Positions 25,581-37,089 are shown, counted from the stretch's first letter. The stretch is 64,000 nucleotides of DNA from Polytrichum commune (GCA_950295325.1 OX485804.1:38318001-38382000), one strand, 5' to 3'. Notes: a model not told the origin generated them from the sequence alone. Program-made: numbers and translations.

Positions 25581-26900
25581 GAAATCGGAATGTGGGCAGG
25601 ACTCGAATGCAGCCAACGGCAGATTGCGCTTACGAATCGGTGTGCCCGGACAAGAACCCGAAGCCGCATCAGATCGAGCCCTCAGGTGAGTCCGCATACC
25701 GGAGTGAAATCAGATCGAGCTCATAGGTGATGTGTGCAGGTGAGTCCACACACCAGAGTGAAATCAGATCAAGCTCGAAGATAGGGCTCGCAGGGGAGTT
25801 CGCATTGCGGAACGAATTCAGATCAAGCTCAAAGGTTAAAGCTCGCAAGTAAGTTCGCATACTGGAGTAAATCCAGATCAAACCCACAGGCGAAGCTCGC
25901 AGGTGAGTCTGCATACCAAAGCGAAATCAGATCAAGCCCGCTTGTGAAACTCGCAGGTAAGCCCTATACGAGAGCGAAATCAGATCAAACTCGCAGGAAA
26001 TCGGAGTGTGGGCAGGATTCGAATGCAGCCAACGGAACCAACAGATTGCGCTTACGGATCGGTGTGCCCGGACAAGAGCCCGAAGCCGCATCAGATCGAG
26101 CCCTCAGGTGAGTCCGCATGCCGGAGTGAAATCAGATTGAGCTCATAGGTGATGTGTGCAGGCGAGTTCACACACCAGAGTGAAATCAGATCAAGCTCGC
26201 AGGCATGCTCGCATACCGAAAGCGAAATCAGATCAAGCTCGAAGATAGGGCTCGCAGGTGAGTTCGCATAGCGGAACGAATTCAGATCAAGCTCAAAGGT
26301 TAAAGCTCGCAGGTGAGTTCGCATACTGGAGTAAATTCAGATCAAACCCACAGGCGAAGCTCGTAGGTGAGTCTGCATACCGAAGCGAAATCAGATCAAA
26401 CCCGCTGGTGAAACTCGCAGGTAAGCCCTATACCAGAGCGAAATCAGATCAAACTCGCAGGTAAAGCTCGCAGAGGATCTCGCAGGCGAGCTCGCAGGTC
26501 AAAACAAACCAAGCCCGCAGACAAAGCTCGCAGGTGAGTTTACATACCGGAGCAATATCAGATTTAACACGCAGGTGAAGCTCGCAAGTGAATTTGCACA
26601 AGCTCGCAGGTGAAGTCCCGTAGGGAGATCACACATCGATGTGAAATCAGATCAAGCTCGCAGGTGAAGCTCGCAGACGTGTTCGCAGGTCAAAACGAAT
26701 CAAGCCCACAGACGAAGCCCGCAGAGAAGCTCGCAGGCAAATGCGCATACCGGAGTAAAATCACATTAAGCTCGCAGGTATAGTTCACAGGTGAGCCGCA
26801 TACCGAAGTTGTAGTGGCAGCAAGCTCACAGAGCACACAGCCACACCGAATCACACCCACAACCCGGAACCACAAGAGAGCTCGCATACTGGAATTGAGA
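25581..26900 (+). repeat. 5'-leader tandem array of the LINE
   Basis: A higher-order repeat. 25581-25996 is repeated as 25997 to about 26460 (416-bp period, the second copy carrying a ~46-bp extra monomer). Inside are ~50-60-bp monomers with GCTCGCAGGTGAGTTCGCAT, CCGGAGTGAAATCAGATCAA and variants, continuing less regularly to about 26900. By position this is the 5' UTR/promoter region, comparable in design with monomer arrays of other LINEs. Ten exact CAGGTRAG donor-consensus copies occur in it (see findings). Confidence 0.85.
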
Positions 26901-27088
26901 GCGGCACCTCAGACCACAACGGAGGAAGCTCACAATACTGTTGGAGCTCACACCGAAGGTAAGCACACTGCAACCACCCATTGAGATTTTTCAAAGTAAC
27001 TGATCAGGGCAACTCCAGGTGCTAAGGGTGATTCCAATTGCCTAGGAAGATGAGGGTGTGCAAAGTCAAAATGTTGGTTGAAGGACGG

Positions 27089-27194
27089 ATGTGTAGTCCC
27101 CAATATACAAATCCATAAGCCTATACTGAGAGCACTGGGGGACTTACACTGTGGAGTTGGAACGCAATGTTGGATTTGTATATTGGGACTACAC
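27089..27194 (+). other. 24-bp-arm hairpin in the LINE 5' UTR
   Basis: GTGTAGTCCCCAATATACAA at 27091 (extending to 27115) is complemented by TGGATTTGTATATTGGGACT at 27171 (extending to 27194), with one unpaired base. The loop is about 55 bases. It sits about 575 bases before the likely ORF1 start. Confidence 0.75.
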
Positions 27195-27768
27195 AAACAC
27201 CAACAAACCGCACTTGCACACACTCTGCCCAAGCAAACCAGGGCATTCAGGATTGACCGGGAGGCCAATTTCGAAGGCACTAGTTCAGTCACCACAGATA
27301 ACCGCGACCAGTGACCATCCAACCCACCGCACCAACATGCAGAGCAACATCGACATTGCAAAGGGTCCACATCAACAAAGAGTCAAGATCATCGACAATT
27401 CATTAACAAGACGACACCACCAACATCAACACACCGACAGCGATAGAAGACAACAACACCCAACAAAAAAGGTAAAACTTCCCCCACAAAGGTACGCTAC
27501 CCCCCCTTGCAAAATTTCCCTTTATTCTCATTCAATAGATAGGAAAGAAAATATAACAACCATAAACACACACCCAAACATACACCTAATACACAAACTC
27601 CTCTTCTACAAAGCCCCACTACACGCGTCAGTGGAAAGAAGAGGAAAAACACCAAAAGAAAACTATAACAACTCTTGTTCAATCCACACATTTGGCTTAA
27701 AACTTCCTACCAAAACAAACAAACCTAACCTAGTAACTACAACTAATGTCATACCTTGCAGAGAAAAG

Positions 27769-29484
27769 ATGACTACACAAGGAGGAGGTAGAGGCGCGGC
27801 TAGGAATCTCACGGAAGATCCCGATTTCATAATGATGGAAGCAAACTCTCCATCCCAAGGGCAGAAGAGGAATGGAGGCAGCAAAGCATCATCAGCGGAG
27901 AAGAGGAACAAAGCATCATCAACGGAAAAGAGAAGCAAATCAACGCCCAAGGACAAAACTCCACCAACACAACATTTCTGGCTAGGATTTGACACAATGG
28001 AGAAGCTGACACTTGAGGAAGGAACATCCGAACTAGCCACAACCCAATCCTCTGCGAAGAAAGGCCGATCGGTAAAAGAAGCAACAGAGCTACTCACATC
28101 GGTATTCTCCTACCCACATGTTGATCAAACTCTTTTCCCACTAGTCCGCCCGGATGGCATAGAGGGACAACATTTCAATATAACCCAACTTCCATTTGAG
28201 GTAGAAACGGACCCAGACACTGGCCTCTCATATGACTATCAGGTAGCCATCTACTTCCAAAAACCAACTCGCCAATACACTCATGAGGAAATCTTAGCAT
28301 TAACACAAGCAAGATTGAAAGATATGAGAATTGCACTAGGGTCTAAGATAGCTGAACCCATTGCAATCCTATGCAAGAATGGTTCTGCAAGGCACTGGTC
28401 AGGTACAATCAAACTACACTTGAAGTACCCCGGGGTAGATGGAATAAACCTACTCAATGGCAGTAGACCATTCATCCTCAATTTGGACACCATTATGACA
28501 ATTGGGAAAGTTTGCAAAAGCTATAACACTATAGCTAGGAACAATATGCTCTCTGTAAAGATCAACAGTCCCTCTCTTGGAAATGTCACGGGGCATGGAC
28601 TTTTCAAAGAAATAGTTGAGGAGAGCTTCAAGAGAGGACAGGAACTAGAGATAACGGGTGTACAGAAAAATACCACTGAAACATGGGCATGGTTGGTGGC
28701 TCCAACTCCTACACAAGCAGAGAAAATTGTGAAGTTCAAGGCTACTTTTCGTAATGAAATTATAGCACCCATCATCAAAACTGGGGAGAGACTATCCTCA
28801 ACTCAATTGGCCAAAAAGAATTGTCTAATGTTGGTTTTGCAAGGATTAAAGCTCACAAAATCAATGGAGGAGACACTACATGAGATCAAGGAGGTTATGG
28901 GGACCAAGAACATCTCCTCTAGCTTCTTCCCAAAGCAACGCGACAACCTACACAATGGGTCAGTCAACATTGAATGCCTCAACCCTACTGTGTACCGTCA
29001 GTTTGTCAATAAGACCCACAAAATCCACAACTCCCACGTTACCTTCACCCCGCACCCAAAGAGCTTGGAAGGAACACTACCACCCTCAGAAGAGCAACAG
29101 AAGCAATTTGGATTTTGTGACATCAACACCGCCCTCGTAAATACCCTCGAAGCCATTCAGAATGCACCAAGCGGCCAAGGGAAGAAACCAAGAGCGGAGA
29201 AAGAAGTCATCATAGAATTCAAAGAAGAATTAAAGATAGAACTGAAGAAAGAGTTGAAAGCTGAGCTCACAATGGAATTCAAAGAAGAGTTGGCAACACA
29301 AAAAGCAGACATCATCACTACAGCAAACACCTACGCCCAAAGACTCGATTCCAACCTGCACGAAATAATGAGAAGGCAAATGACAGAATTTTCCAAAGAG
29401 ATATCATTAGCACTCACGGGTGGAGAAGGAGGACCCGAACTCTTAGCACTCCCACCCCCACCAAGCAACCCGCCAAACATGTGA
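27769..29484 (+). CDS. LINE ORF1 protein, intact
   Basis: A 571-residue intact frame, presumed to be the nucleic-acid-binding ORF1 protein of the retrotransposon. I chose ATG 27769 (MTTQGGGRGA...) because the upstream part of the same open frame (from 27151, with another ATG at 27337) looks like A/C-rich leader. Residues 1-75 are basic and low-complexity (KASSAEKRNK repeats). A folded middle part at about 75-465 contains no zinc knuckle or obvious RRM signature that I recognise. Residues about 472-548 form a charged, probable coiled coil (EFKEELKIELKKELKAEL), typical of ORF1 trimerisation segments. It ends in a proline-rich tail. TGA is at 29482-29484. It is well preserved although ORF2 is not. 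Confidence 0.75.
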   Translation: MTTQGGGRGAARNLTEDPDFIMMEANSPSQGQKRNGGSKASSAEKRNKASSTEKRSKSTPKDKTPPTQHFWLGFDTMEKLTLEEGTSELATTQSSAKKGRSVKEATELLTSVFSYPHVDQTLFPLVRPDGIEGQHFNITQLPFEVETDPDTGLSYDYQVAIYFQKPTRQYTHEEILALTQARLKDMRIALGSKIAEPIAILCKNGSARHWSGTIKLHLKYPGVDGINLLNGSRPFILNLDTIMTIGKVCKSYNTIARNNMLSVKINSPSLGNVTGHGLFKEIVEESFKRGQELEITGVQKNTTETWAWLVAPTPTQAEKIVKFKATFRNEIIAPIIKTGERLSSTQLAKKNCLMLVLQGLKLTKSMEETLHEIKEVMGTKNISSSFFPKQRDNLHNGSVNIECLNPTVYRQFVNKTHKIHNSHVTFTPHPKSLEGTLPPSEEQQKQFGFCDINTALVNTLEAIQNAPSGQGKKPRAEKEVIIEFKEELKIELKKELKAELTMEFKEELATQKADIITTANTYAQRLDSNLHEIMRRQMTEFSKEISLALTGGEGGPELLALPPPPSNPPNM

Positions 29485-31500
29485 GGAAAAACAACCCTAC
29501 AACAACCCCAAAGTCTCTCACTCTAATAATCCCTTACCCAAAAGCATTACTCAATGCTAGCACACCAACACAACAAAAACAAAACCACGAAGTTAGAACA
29601 AAACATCAAAAAAGAACTCAAATAAAAGAAGAAGCATTTCTTAATGCTCTCATACATACCAAACAAAAGAAAGAAAAAAATAGCCATACGCATCAAAATA
29701 GCCTAAAAAACATAAACAATAAACAAAAAGCATTTCTTAATGCCTTTATCCAAACAAAACAAAAACAACCACATCAAAACCAAACAACAAACTCTAACAC
29801 CAATAAACCACGTAAAAAGAAAAACATAACCAAAAAACATCTACCAAAAGCTAAAAACACATACATAATACAAAGGACAATAAAAAAACAAACAAACACA
29901 CTCATAAATACTAACATTACCAACAAGGGGAAATATACAAGGAAAAGGAAAAAAACAACAAACACAAAAACATTCCCAAATACTCCCACACAAAAGCAAA
30001 AGCAAAACATAACCAAACTAATACTGAAACAAAACATAAAAACAACAACTACGACATACCCAAAAACACACAATACCAAACCAACAAACATACAAAACAT
30101 ACAAAACAACAACAAAACTAATACGAGCAACGTAATAACAAAACACACAAATAAATACAAATTGACAAACCCCAAACATCAAAGCGCACATCAAACAACA
30201 AACAAGAAAAACTTTAAAAATAAAACAAAAAACCTAAACCGGGCTCGGCCTACCGGCCTCGCCCAAAACCAAACCAAACAAAAGACTAGGCTTAGAAACT
30301 CAAAAAAAGAAAAAAGAAAAACAACAACAACAAAAGCCCAATATATGACTTCAAACAAACCAACACCCAATCAACTAAATAAAAAAGTAATAACAATAAT
30401 CATAATTCAAACAAAAGAAAATAAAAAAATCCTATCTCAAAGCACACTCAAAACTTAGGCTACTCAAACTGGGGCTACTTGGGTACCCCAAGAAGCCGAA
30501 GTTCAAATTAGGGTTACTTGAAAACCCCAAGCTCAAACTTCGGCTACCTAGGAACCCCAAGTTCAAACTTCGGCTACTTGGGAACCCCAAGAACCCCAAG
30601 TTCAAACTTCGGCTACTTGGGAACCCCAAGAATCCCAAGTTCAAATTGGGGTTACTTGGGAACCCCAAGAACCCCAAGGTCGAAACAAACAAATACCAAC
30701 AAACATACACAAAAAAAAAATACAAACTATATTATGCACAAAACAAAAATACAAGCAAAACACCTCCTATTTAAGATATGTAGAGACATTGATGTTAAAA
30801 CAATAACACAACATAAAAACAAAATAATAATAATAATAATAATACAAAAAACAAACCCAATAAACCTAAAACAAACAAAAACCCCAAATAACAATAAAGA
30901 GGAAGCATTTCCTAATATTCACACACAAATAAAACCAAAAAACCAAAAATACAAAATATATAGCCCCAAGCATCAAAACAAAAAACAAAAAACAAAACAA
31001 AATATAAAACCTCACCAAAAACAAACATACACTTTACAAACAAACACAAGAAAAAGTTAAACATAACCAAAAAACACCTCCAGAAAGCTAAAAACACATA
31101 CAAAAAACCAAAACCATACAAAACACAAAAGACAATAAAGAAACAAACAAACACACCACACACCAATCCAAAAACAACAAACCACAACATCACCCCACCC
31201 ATCTCAAAGAATTTTCCAAAACACCAAAACAAAAAACAACAACATATAATCCATAAAAACCACCTAAAACAGGCTCGGCCTACCGGCCTCGCCCAAAACC
31301 AGAAAAACAAAATAAGAAAAAGGAACCAATACAAAACCACGCATACCAAACAAACACAAATAAGAACCATAAAACATCCAAGCCACATAACAAACCTAGA
31401 CTATAAAATAACAAATACTAAAAATACTAAAAAAAAACGGTACACAACCTACAAAGAACAACCAAACCTTCTCATTATCCAAGCATTCTCCTTACACTTA
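29485..31500 (+). other. ORF1-ORF2 linker, A/C-rich, internally repeated
   Basis: About 2 kb with almost no T. Long frames cover it: frame 3 up to 30458, frame 2 to 31060, and frame 1 open from 30964 onward into ORF2. The block GAAGCATTTCYTAATGCTC recurs at 29540, 29631, 29731 and (variant) 30901. GCTCGGCCTACCGGCCTCGC recurs at 30243 and 31272, and ACCAAAAAACAYCTMCMRAA at about 29830 and 31065. The linker thus contains two diverged copies of a module. Frames read the second block as ARPTGLAQNQ both times. It may be low-complexity coding sequence or just T-poor RNA. Confidence 0.55.
30455..30690 (+). repeat. In-frame minisatellite, 30/39-bp units (GYLGTP repeats)
   Basis: About seven units such as AACTTCGGCTACTTGGGAAC plus CCCAAGAACCCCAAG. 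Unit lengths are 30 or 39 bp, all multiples of three, encoding N(F/W)GYLGTP(RTP)SS in frame 2. The third unit has TAG where others have TTC. Each unit contains the near-palindrome CTTGGGAACCCCAAG. Confidence 0.8.
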
Positions 31501-31542
31501 CTACTTTTACTTAGCGGAGACATTGAAACCAATCCAGGACCC
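31477..31542 (+). other. 2A-like ribosome-skipping motif after a hydrophobic run
   Basis: Frame 1 reads QAFSLHLLLLLS then GDIETNPGP (31516-31542), followed at once by Met. This fits the 2A consensus D(V/I)ExNPGP exactly. In known 2A sequences the ribosome fails to form the Gly-Pro bond (here between 31539 and 31540) and continues, releasing two proteins from one frame. The preceding Leu-rich stretch resembles the helix or signal-like segment seen in 2A elements of trypanosome and animal LINEs. Function here is inference from the motif. Confidence 0.85.
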
Positions 31543-32169
31543 ATGCCCAATATCCTACAAACACACCCATCCACACATAGAAACAGATGCAAAAAATACT
31601 TTATAGAATGCACAATCAAATTACAACCAGAATACCAACACTTAGCAAAACAATTTTCCCCTATCATAAACCTAACACACCCAAAACACCAAGACACAAT
31701 TATAAACTATCCATACCTATCAAGATATATCTACAAAAATCAACACCATCCATCACCACATGTATTGTACGCACTTATTACCATAATTAGCCCAGTCATA
31801 GAGACATGCAACCATATACTAATACAAACCCCAGAACCCGATTGGACAACAACAATTTTAGAGCATATGGCCTCACTCCAAAACCCACCCGAAAGACACA
31901 TTACACCCACGTACCCATACACACAATTCATACAAACAAACCAAGACATTATCAACCCACCCAACACCATCCACAAAAAACTATACACCTTCATCCAACA
32001 AAGCAATGCACCACTAACCATACAGATTATGACTGACAAATTCCCTTATTTACCAGAAAAATTACTTACAGAATCCTTAAAATGCAAAGAGCCCCTACAT
32101 GAATACTCCTACCCCTCACCACTACCCAACATACCCACGATACGCCCCCAAGCAAACCAAACAACAAAT

Positions 32170-32945
32170 CACAGCATACACATAATCACATGGAATGCCT
32201 CCTTACTAAACACAGCCCTACCAAATCTCCACCAACTCATATCAAATACACCAAACAACCCGACAATTATCACCAAACAAGAAACCAAATTAACCGCAAC
32301 AAAATCCACAAAATACATACAATATCTATTCCCACAATATAAACTAATATTTAACAATACACATACACTAACAAGATGTATACAACAAAGAATGCCATAT
32401 ACACCTACAAGAGGTGGACTCCTTACACTCATAAACAAAATATACGCATACTCAGGCAACATCACTAAAATTCCCACCCCAACTGCAATATCACCATACC
32501 TACAAATAACAGAAATAAATAACCAACCTCTACAACCATGGTTAATAATACACATCTACATGTCATCACACGAAGAAGATACCAGATTAATACCAATAAT
32601 ACAACAAAACATAATACAACAAACCACTAATCATCCAAACCACATACACATTCTATGCGGAGACTTCAACAGAGACATAGCCCTCATTGGACGTCAAAAC
32701 GAATACATCACAACACCACCACAAGTAGAAGATATAGAATGGCGTACATTTGTAAACAGTCTCCAACTCACATACATTCCCACGAATAGCTCATACTCTA
32801 GACAAGGTGGTCAAAACTATAATCAAACTAGCTTAATAGATGGATACTACATTAAAACACCCAATAACAACCTATACACATCAACAACAAATAATGCCCA
32901 CAACCTTAACTCAGACCATTCCCCAGTAACACTACATATCCCACC
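32170..32945 (+). pseudogene. ORF2 domain: APE-type endonuclease
   Basis: An uninterrupted stretch with the exonuclease-endonuclease-phosphatase motifs in order: ITWNA near 32190, TKQETK near 32272 (metal-binding Glu), GDFNRD near 32657, SLIDGYY near 32830, and SDHSPV from 32911 (catalytic Asp-His). In LINEs this domain nicks the target for target-primed reverse transcription. About 200 unassigned residues separate it from the 2A site. Confidence 0.9.
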
Positions 32946-33788
32946 AAATACACTACTAGCCTGCTGCATGCCACCAATAGAAAATAAACCCCAAGGATAT
33001 TAAACCCTATCCCACAGATAAATATTGACAAATTCAAAACAGAATTCTTTGAAGAAAATGCACTCCATATAAATAAACTTACAAACATGCTAAAAAACGA
33101 CCAAATAACAAACGACGAATGACAATCATCATGTACAAAACTAGACCACCTAATACAAAAGATTTCTGACAAAATTCAAGACACGTGCAGTGCACCACCA
33201 CTCCTAGATCTTACAAATCGTACGACACAACAAGGAGGCTTTCTACCAAGAAAACTCCAAAAAAAATGGAAAAATCACCTTTCCACCTACCCGTCTAATC
33301 AGGAAAGCAATTTACCGCATAAAAAATTCACCAAATTGGCCAACACACCCAATAATAGAAGAGCTAAAAAACCATACCCAAGTTGCTATCCCACCCCCCC
33401 AAACCAAGAACCTAATCAACAAGAATGGATAAAAACATTAGCTCAAATAGCCAAAACCGCAAATATACATGCTCGCAAAATTACTACAAAATACACCCAA
33501 GAATGTATCAAAAAAGTAATATCCAAATATAGGCAACTATATGAATTAAGCCCAAAGAAAATTAACAAAATAGTCTTTAAAAACCAAGAAACACCTCCAC
33601 TTGATTGCATTACAGATAAACACAACAATATACTTACAAACCCTGCAGACATAGCCAATGAAATATACAATTAGCAGTCAATTAGTAATAGACCAAAAGT
33701 ACCAACATGCCACTACCAACCAGAACACACACCAAAATGCACTTGTGAAGTAAGACAATACCCATGGCATGATCTAGATGGGTTTGTT

Positions 33789-34745
33789 ATGGACAAACGA
33801 GGAAACCCACAAACTCCACTACACAAATATTTTGATAGAATAACATATGACATCTGCCTAAAACACTTAGCAAATAACAAAACACCTGGCCCCGATAGAA
33901 TCCCCAATGCAATCCTAAAAAATATGCCCGAAAGCTTCCACGAACTACTTTACCTATTTTTTACCCATTGTTACAAACAAAAACAAATCCCAGCAACATG
34001 GAAAATAAGCCTAACCATATTATTATATAAAAAAGGAGACCCCTCACAACTACCAAATCATAGACCAATAGCACTCGCAAACACAATATACAAATTCTTC
34101 ACAAGCACTCTAACATCCATACTATCCGCTTACGGTGAAAAACACCAAATCCTACACGACAGCCAAGAAGGGTTCAGAGCAGAAAGAAGTACATCCAGAC
34201 AACTCCAACTTCTTGTAGCAGCATTAGAAGATGCACGACTTACAAACCATGACATATACCTATTATATATTGACTTCAAGAATGCATTCGGCTCCCTAGT
34301 CCATGCAAGACTATTAGCCATAATGAAAGACCTAGGATAACCGGAAGACGCGGTGACCCTAGTAGGTAATATATACTCCAACTTCAATACCATATTCACC
34401 GGAGAATACTTTGGAAAGACAAAACCAATACCAATACAAAGAGGCACAATACAAGAAGACACACTCAGCCCATACCTCTTTCTGATATTTCTCGAACCTT
34501 TACTCAGATGGCTACAAAGAGGTAAGAATGGATACACTTTCGGCACATCCAAAATAACAATTAACTCGGCAGCATACGCGGATGACTTAGCAGCCATCAC
34601 TAACAACCTCCACTCGATGCAAATTCAACTAAACAAATTAGACAAATACTGCGAATGGGCGGGAATGGACTTGGGAGTGTCAAATATGCCATCACTGGTT
34701 GCCCAAACAAAACAAAAACAAAACCAGAAACATTCAAAACCATAA
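33789..34745 (+). pseudogene. ORF2 domain: reverse transcriptase
   Basis: Shows the RT blocks NNKTPGPDRIPN, WKISLTILLYKKGDP, NHRPIALANTIYK, GFRAERST, LYIDFKNAF (Asp at 34272-34274), the RGTIQEDTLSP block and AAYADDLA (YADD 34575-34586). A TAA at 34338 sits between the catalytic Asp block and YADD, and the frame changes near 34672. The thumb continues in frame 2 to 35626. Confidence 0.92.
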
Positions 34746-35599
34746 TCCAAGCCCAAAACATCAATTATAGAGATCAACAACTACCGGTACTACGCCAGAA
34801 CGAACCCTATGTCTATCTAGGCATACAACTAGTACCGTCACTAAAATGGAAACTCCAAACACACATCACTTTATCTAAAATAATTGATCAATGTAAACAA
34901 CTAACAAACTGCCCAGCCACAATCAGACAAAAAATCAGCATGGTAGATACCGTCATCCGAGCAGGCATAGCCTATAGTTTCTACGTTGTCCCATACTCCT
35001 TACCAGCCATAAAAAAACTAGACAAAAAGATCACCGGAATTCAAAAGATCATATGTGGTTTACCAAAATGCACAGCAAACATAATAACTCAACTACCACA
35101 TGACCTATTCGGACCAGAAGCCTTCTCACTAAAAAATGCTTATCTACGATGTATTAGTGAACAACTTAGAAATGCACTAAATGACCCCGGAAGATTGGGT
35201 ATAATATATAAAGGACTCACACAACATATACTAGCCAAATACGGAGGAGCAGAGAACATACCAAGAATCAAATATCAAGATTGCATCAGATCACCTACAA
35301 CACGAACGTTATTTCTTATGAAAAAGGAAGGAGGGATTCACCTCAAAAGTATAGAACAAAACTTTCAGCTCCAGATGACAGAACTAGAACTAGAATGGAG
35401 AGCACAAGCCACAACGGAACTACCACAACTAAACCCACAACTATCTCTTAAACTCCTACATAAGCTACTAACTCACAATATACACAAGATAAAACATATC
35501 TCCCTTTCCAATGGCACAAAATTAATGTCACCAAAAGACTTCCAAATTTACTATAAAACTCCGACAAAATTAGAAAAAAAACGCACTATATATAGCAGA

Positions 35600-36732
35600 A
35601 CAACTATTCTGTCACCCAAGCTGTAACCAAAACTGCCCCAATCCATGTAATAGACACCCACAAATCCGTATACTCAGAACAAAATACATATCAAACAATA
35701 GAGAACTAACACCCATAATACCGAACAACCCCTTACACCCACCACCACAACAAATACAACACCCCAATTCACCCTCCAACATAAAAAATAATCCACTCCG
35801 ATACCCCATACACACTATACTCAATCACAAATCAAATGAAACAAAAGACAAATATAAAATAACAAGAAAATACACCACATATCTATGTCAATGGTCACTA
35901 CTAAACAATATAACATATAACAAATGGTTGCCACAAAGCGAATTATTCCCGCTAAACCACCCCCCAGTAATTGAACATAACATTAAACTACTAAAAGAAT
36001 ACTACACCAGACACCAACACAATTACTATAATAACATTGTACACACACATCTCATTCCTGCACAATCCAAAGATCCAAGATTCATACCAGAGCCAACAAT
36101 AATACCACACTTTCAAATCTCAATCAAAGAATGCAACCCAGAAAAAGACATTACCACTACGACAAACACTATACAAACACAAAATGAATTAGCACATATA
36201 TATGAAGACACTGGAAGACACCTCATCACCATCCCAACCACCAGACTGAAATGGTTATGGCAGCAATACAACAAAGACAAGTACAACACACGTGGCCTAG
36301 TACCTCCTACACAACCATTTGAAACAGAAGTGTATGGCTCTACCAAAGGTACAACTATAAAATACCAAAAAAATACCCACTAAAAGCATCACACCACACT
36401 CCCACAAAATCTCCTTGATTCTATCACAAAAACATTCAACATCACACATTCATACTTCTCCTCATCAGTAACATGCTCTATACACATTACACAATACTAC
36501 TCCCCATTTGCAAGAGACAAAATCTTCGGATCACTTGGCACCGCCTTCCAATATAAATGGACTGGAATTGGCTACGCCCACCCACACAATGAGGAAACAT
36601 CGCACCAAGCAATTCACTGGGCCAGACTAGCAGCTAAGAATGACTCAAACACCATTACACTACTAGTCATCCCAGACACCAATTGGTATCAAAACCACTC
36701 ACCACTCACCACATACTGGGCCATTCCTTGAC
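35600..36732 (+). pseudogene. ORF2: CxxxC cluster and unassigned region
   Basis: Frame 3 reads four cysteines spaced C-x3-C-x3-C-x3-C (35610, 35622, 35634, 35646), a possible zinc site, then about 350 residues with no family I can name, interrupted by TAA at 36381. The later part contains SPFARDKIFGSLGTAFQYKW and IHWARLAAKNDSNTITLLVI, which look like a folded domain. Its position between RT and RNase H is unusual. Confidence 0.5.
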
Positions 36733-37089
36733 ACCCATGTGGTAGCCCACTTTGCCGCAGACACCATTACATACGACGAACCAACAACCCCCCAAATTAT
36801 CAACAAACCTCGGATAGAACCATTAGCAATGCACATATATTGCATCCACCACCAAAATCACAACATTGGTACATCCAGCCAAATAGATATAATTAAAACA
36901 ATAATAGAAAGTCTACAAATAACGCAATACCACATACAAAAAGCTCCACCCACACCACACAACACACCCGTAAACAAAAACTCCAAATGGAATCAACTAC
37001 TATACCCACCTCATAACAACCCACCAACTACACACATGCCGCCCCTACCAAACTACGATATAAACACCCAATTAAAATTCCCACCACAA

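Noticed and set aside
25581-26900. Regular repeats that might suggest a CRISPR-like array
   Set aside because: Units are directly adjacent variants without unique spacers, in a eukaryotic LINE leader.
27663-28097. Antisense frames opposite ORF1 (and similar ones at 29774-30175 and 30912-31388)
   Set aside because: Mirror frames of a T-poor sense strand; they encode hydrophobic F/V/L/C strings with no motif.
29485-30458. Long plus-strand frame of 325 codons rich in K, N, T and Q
   Set aside because: The strand has almost no T, so stop codons are rare by composition; I describe it as a linker and not as an independent protein, although former coding is left open in the findings.
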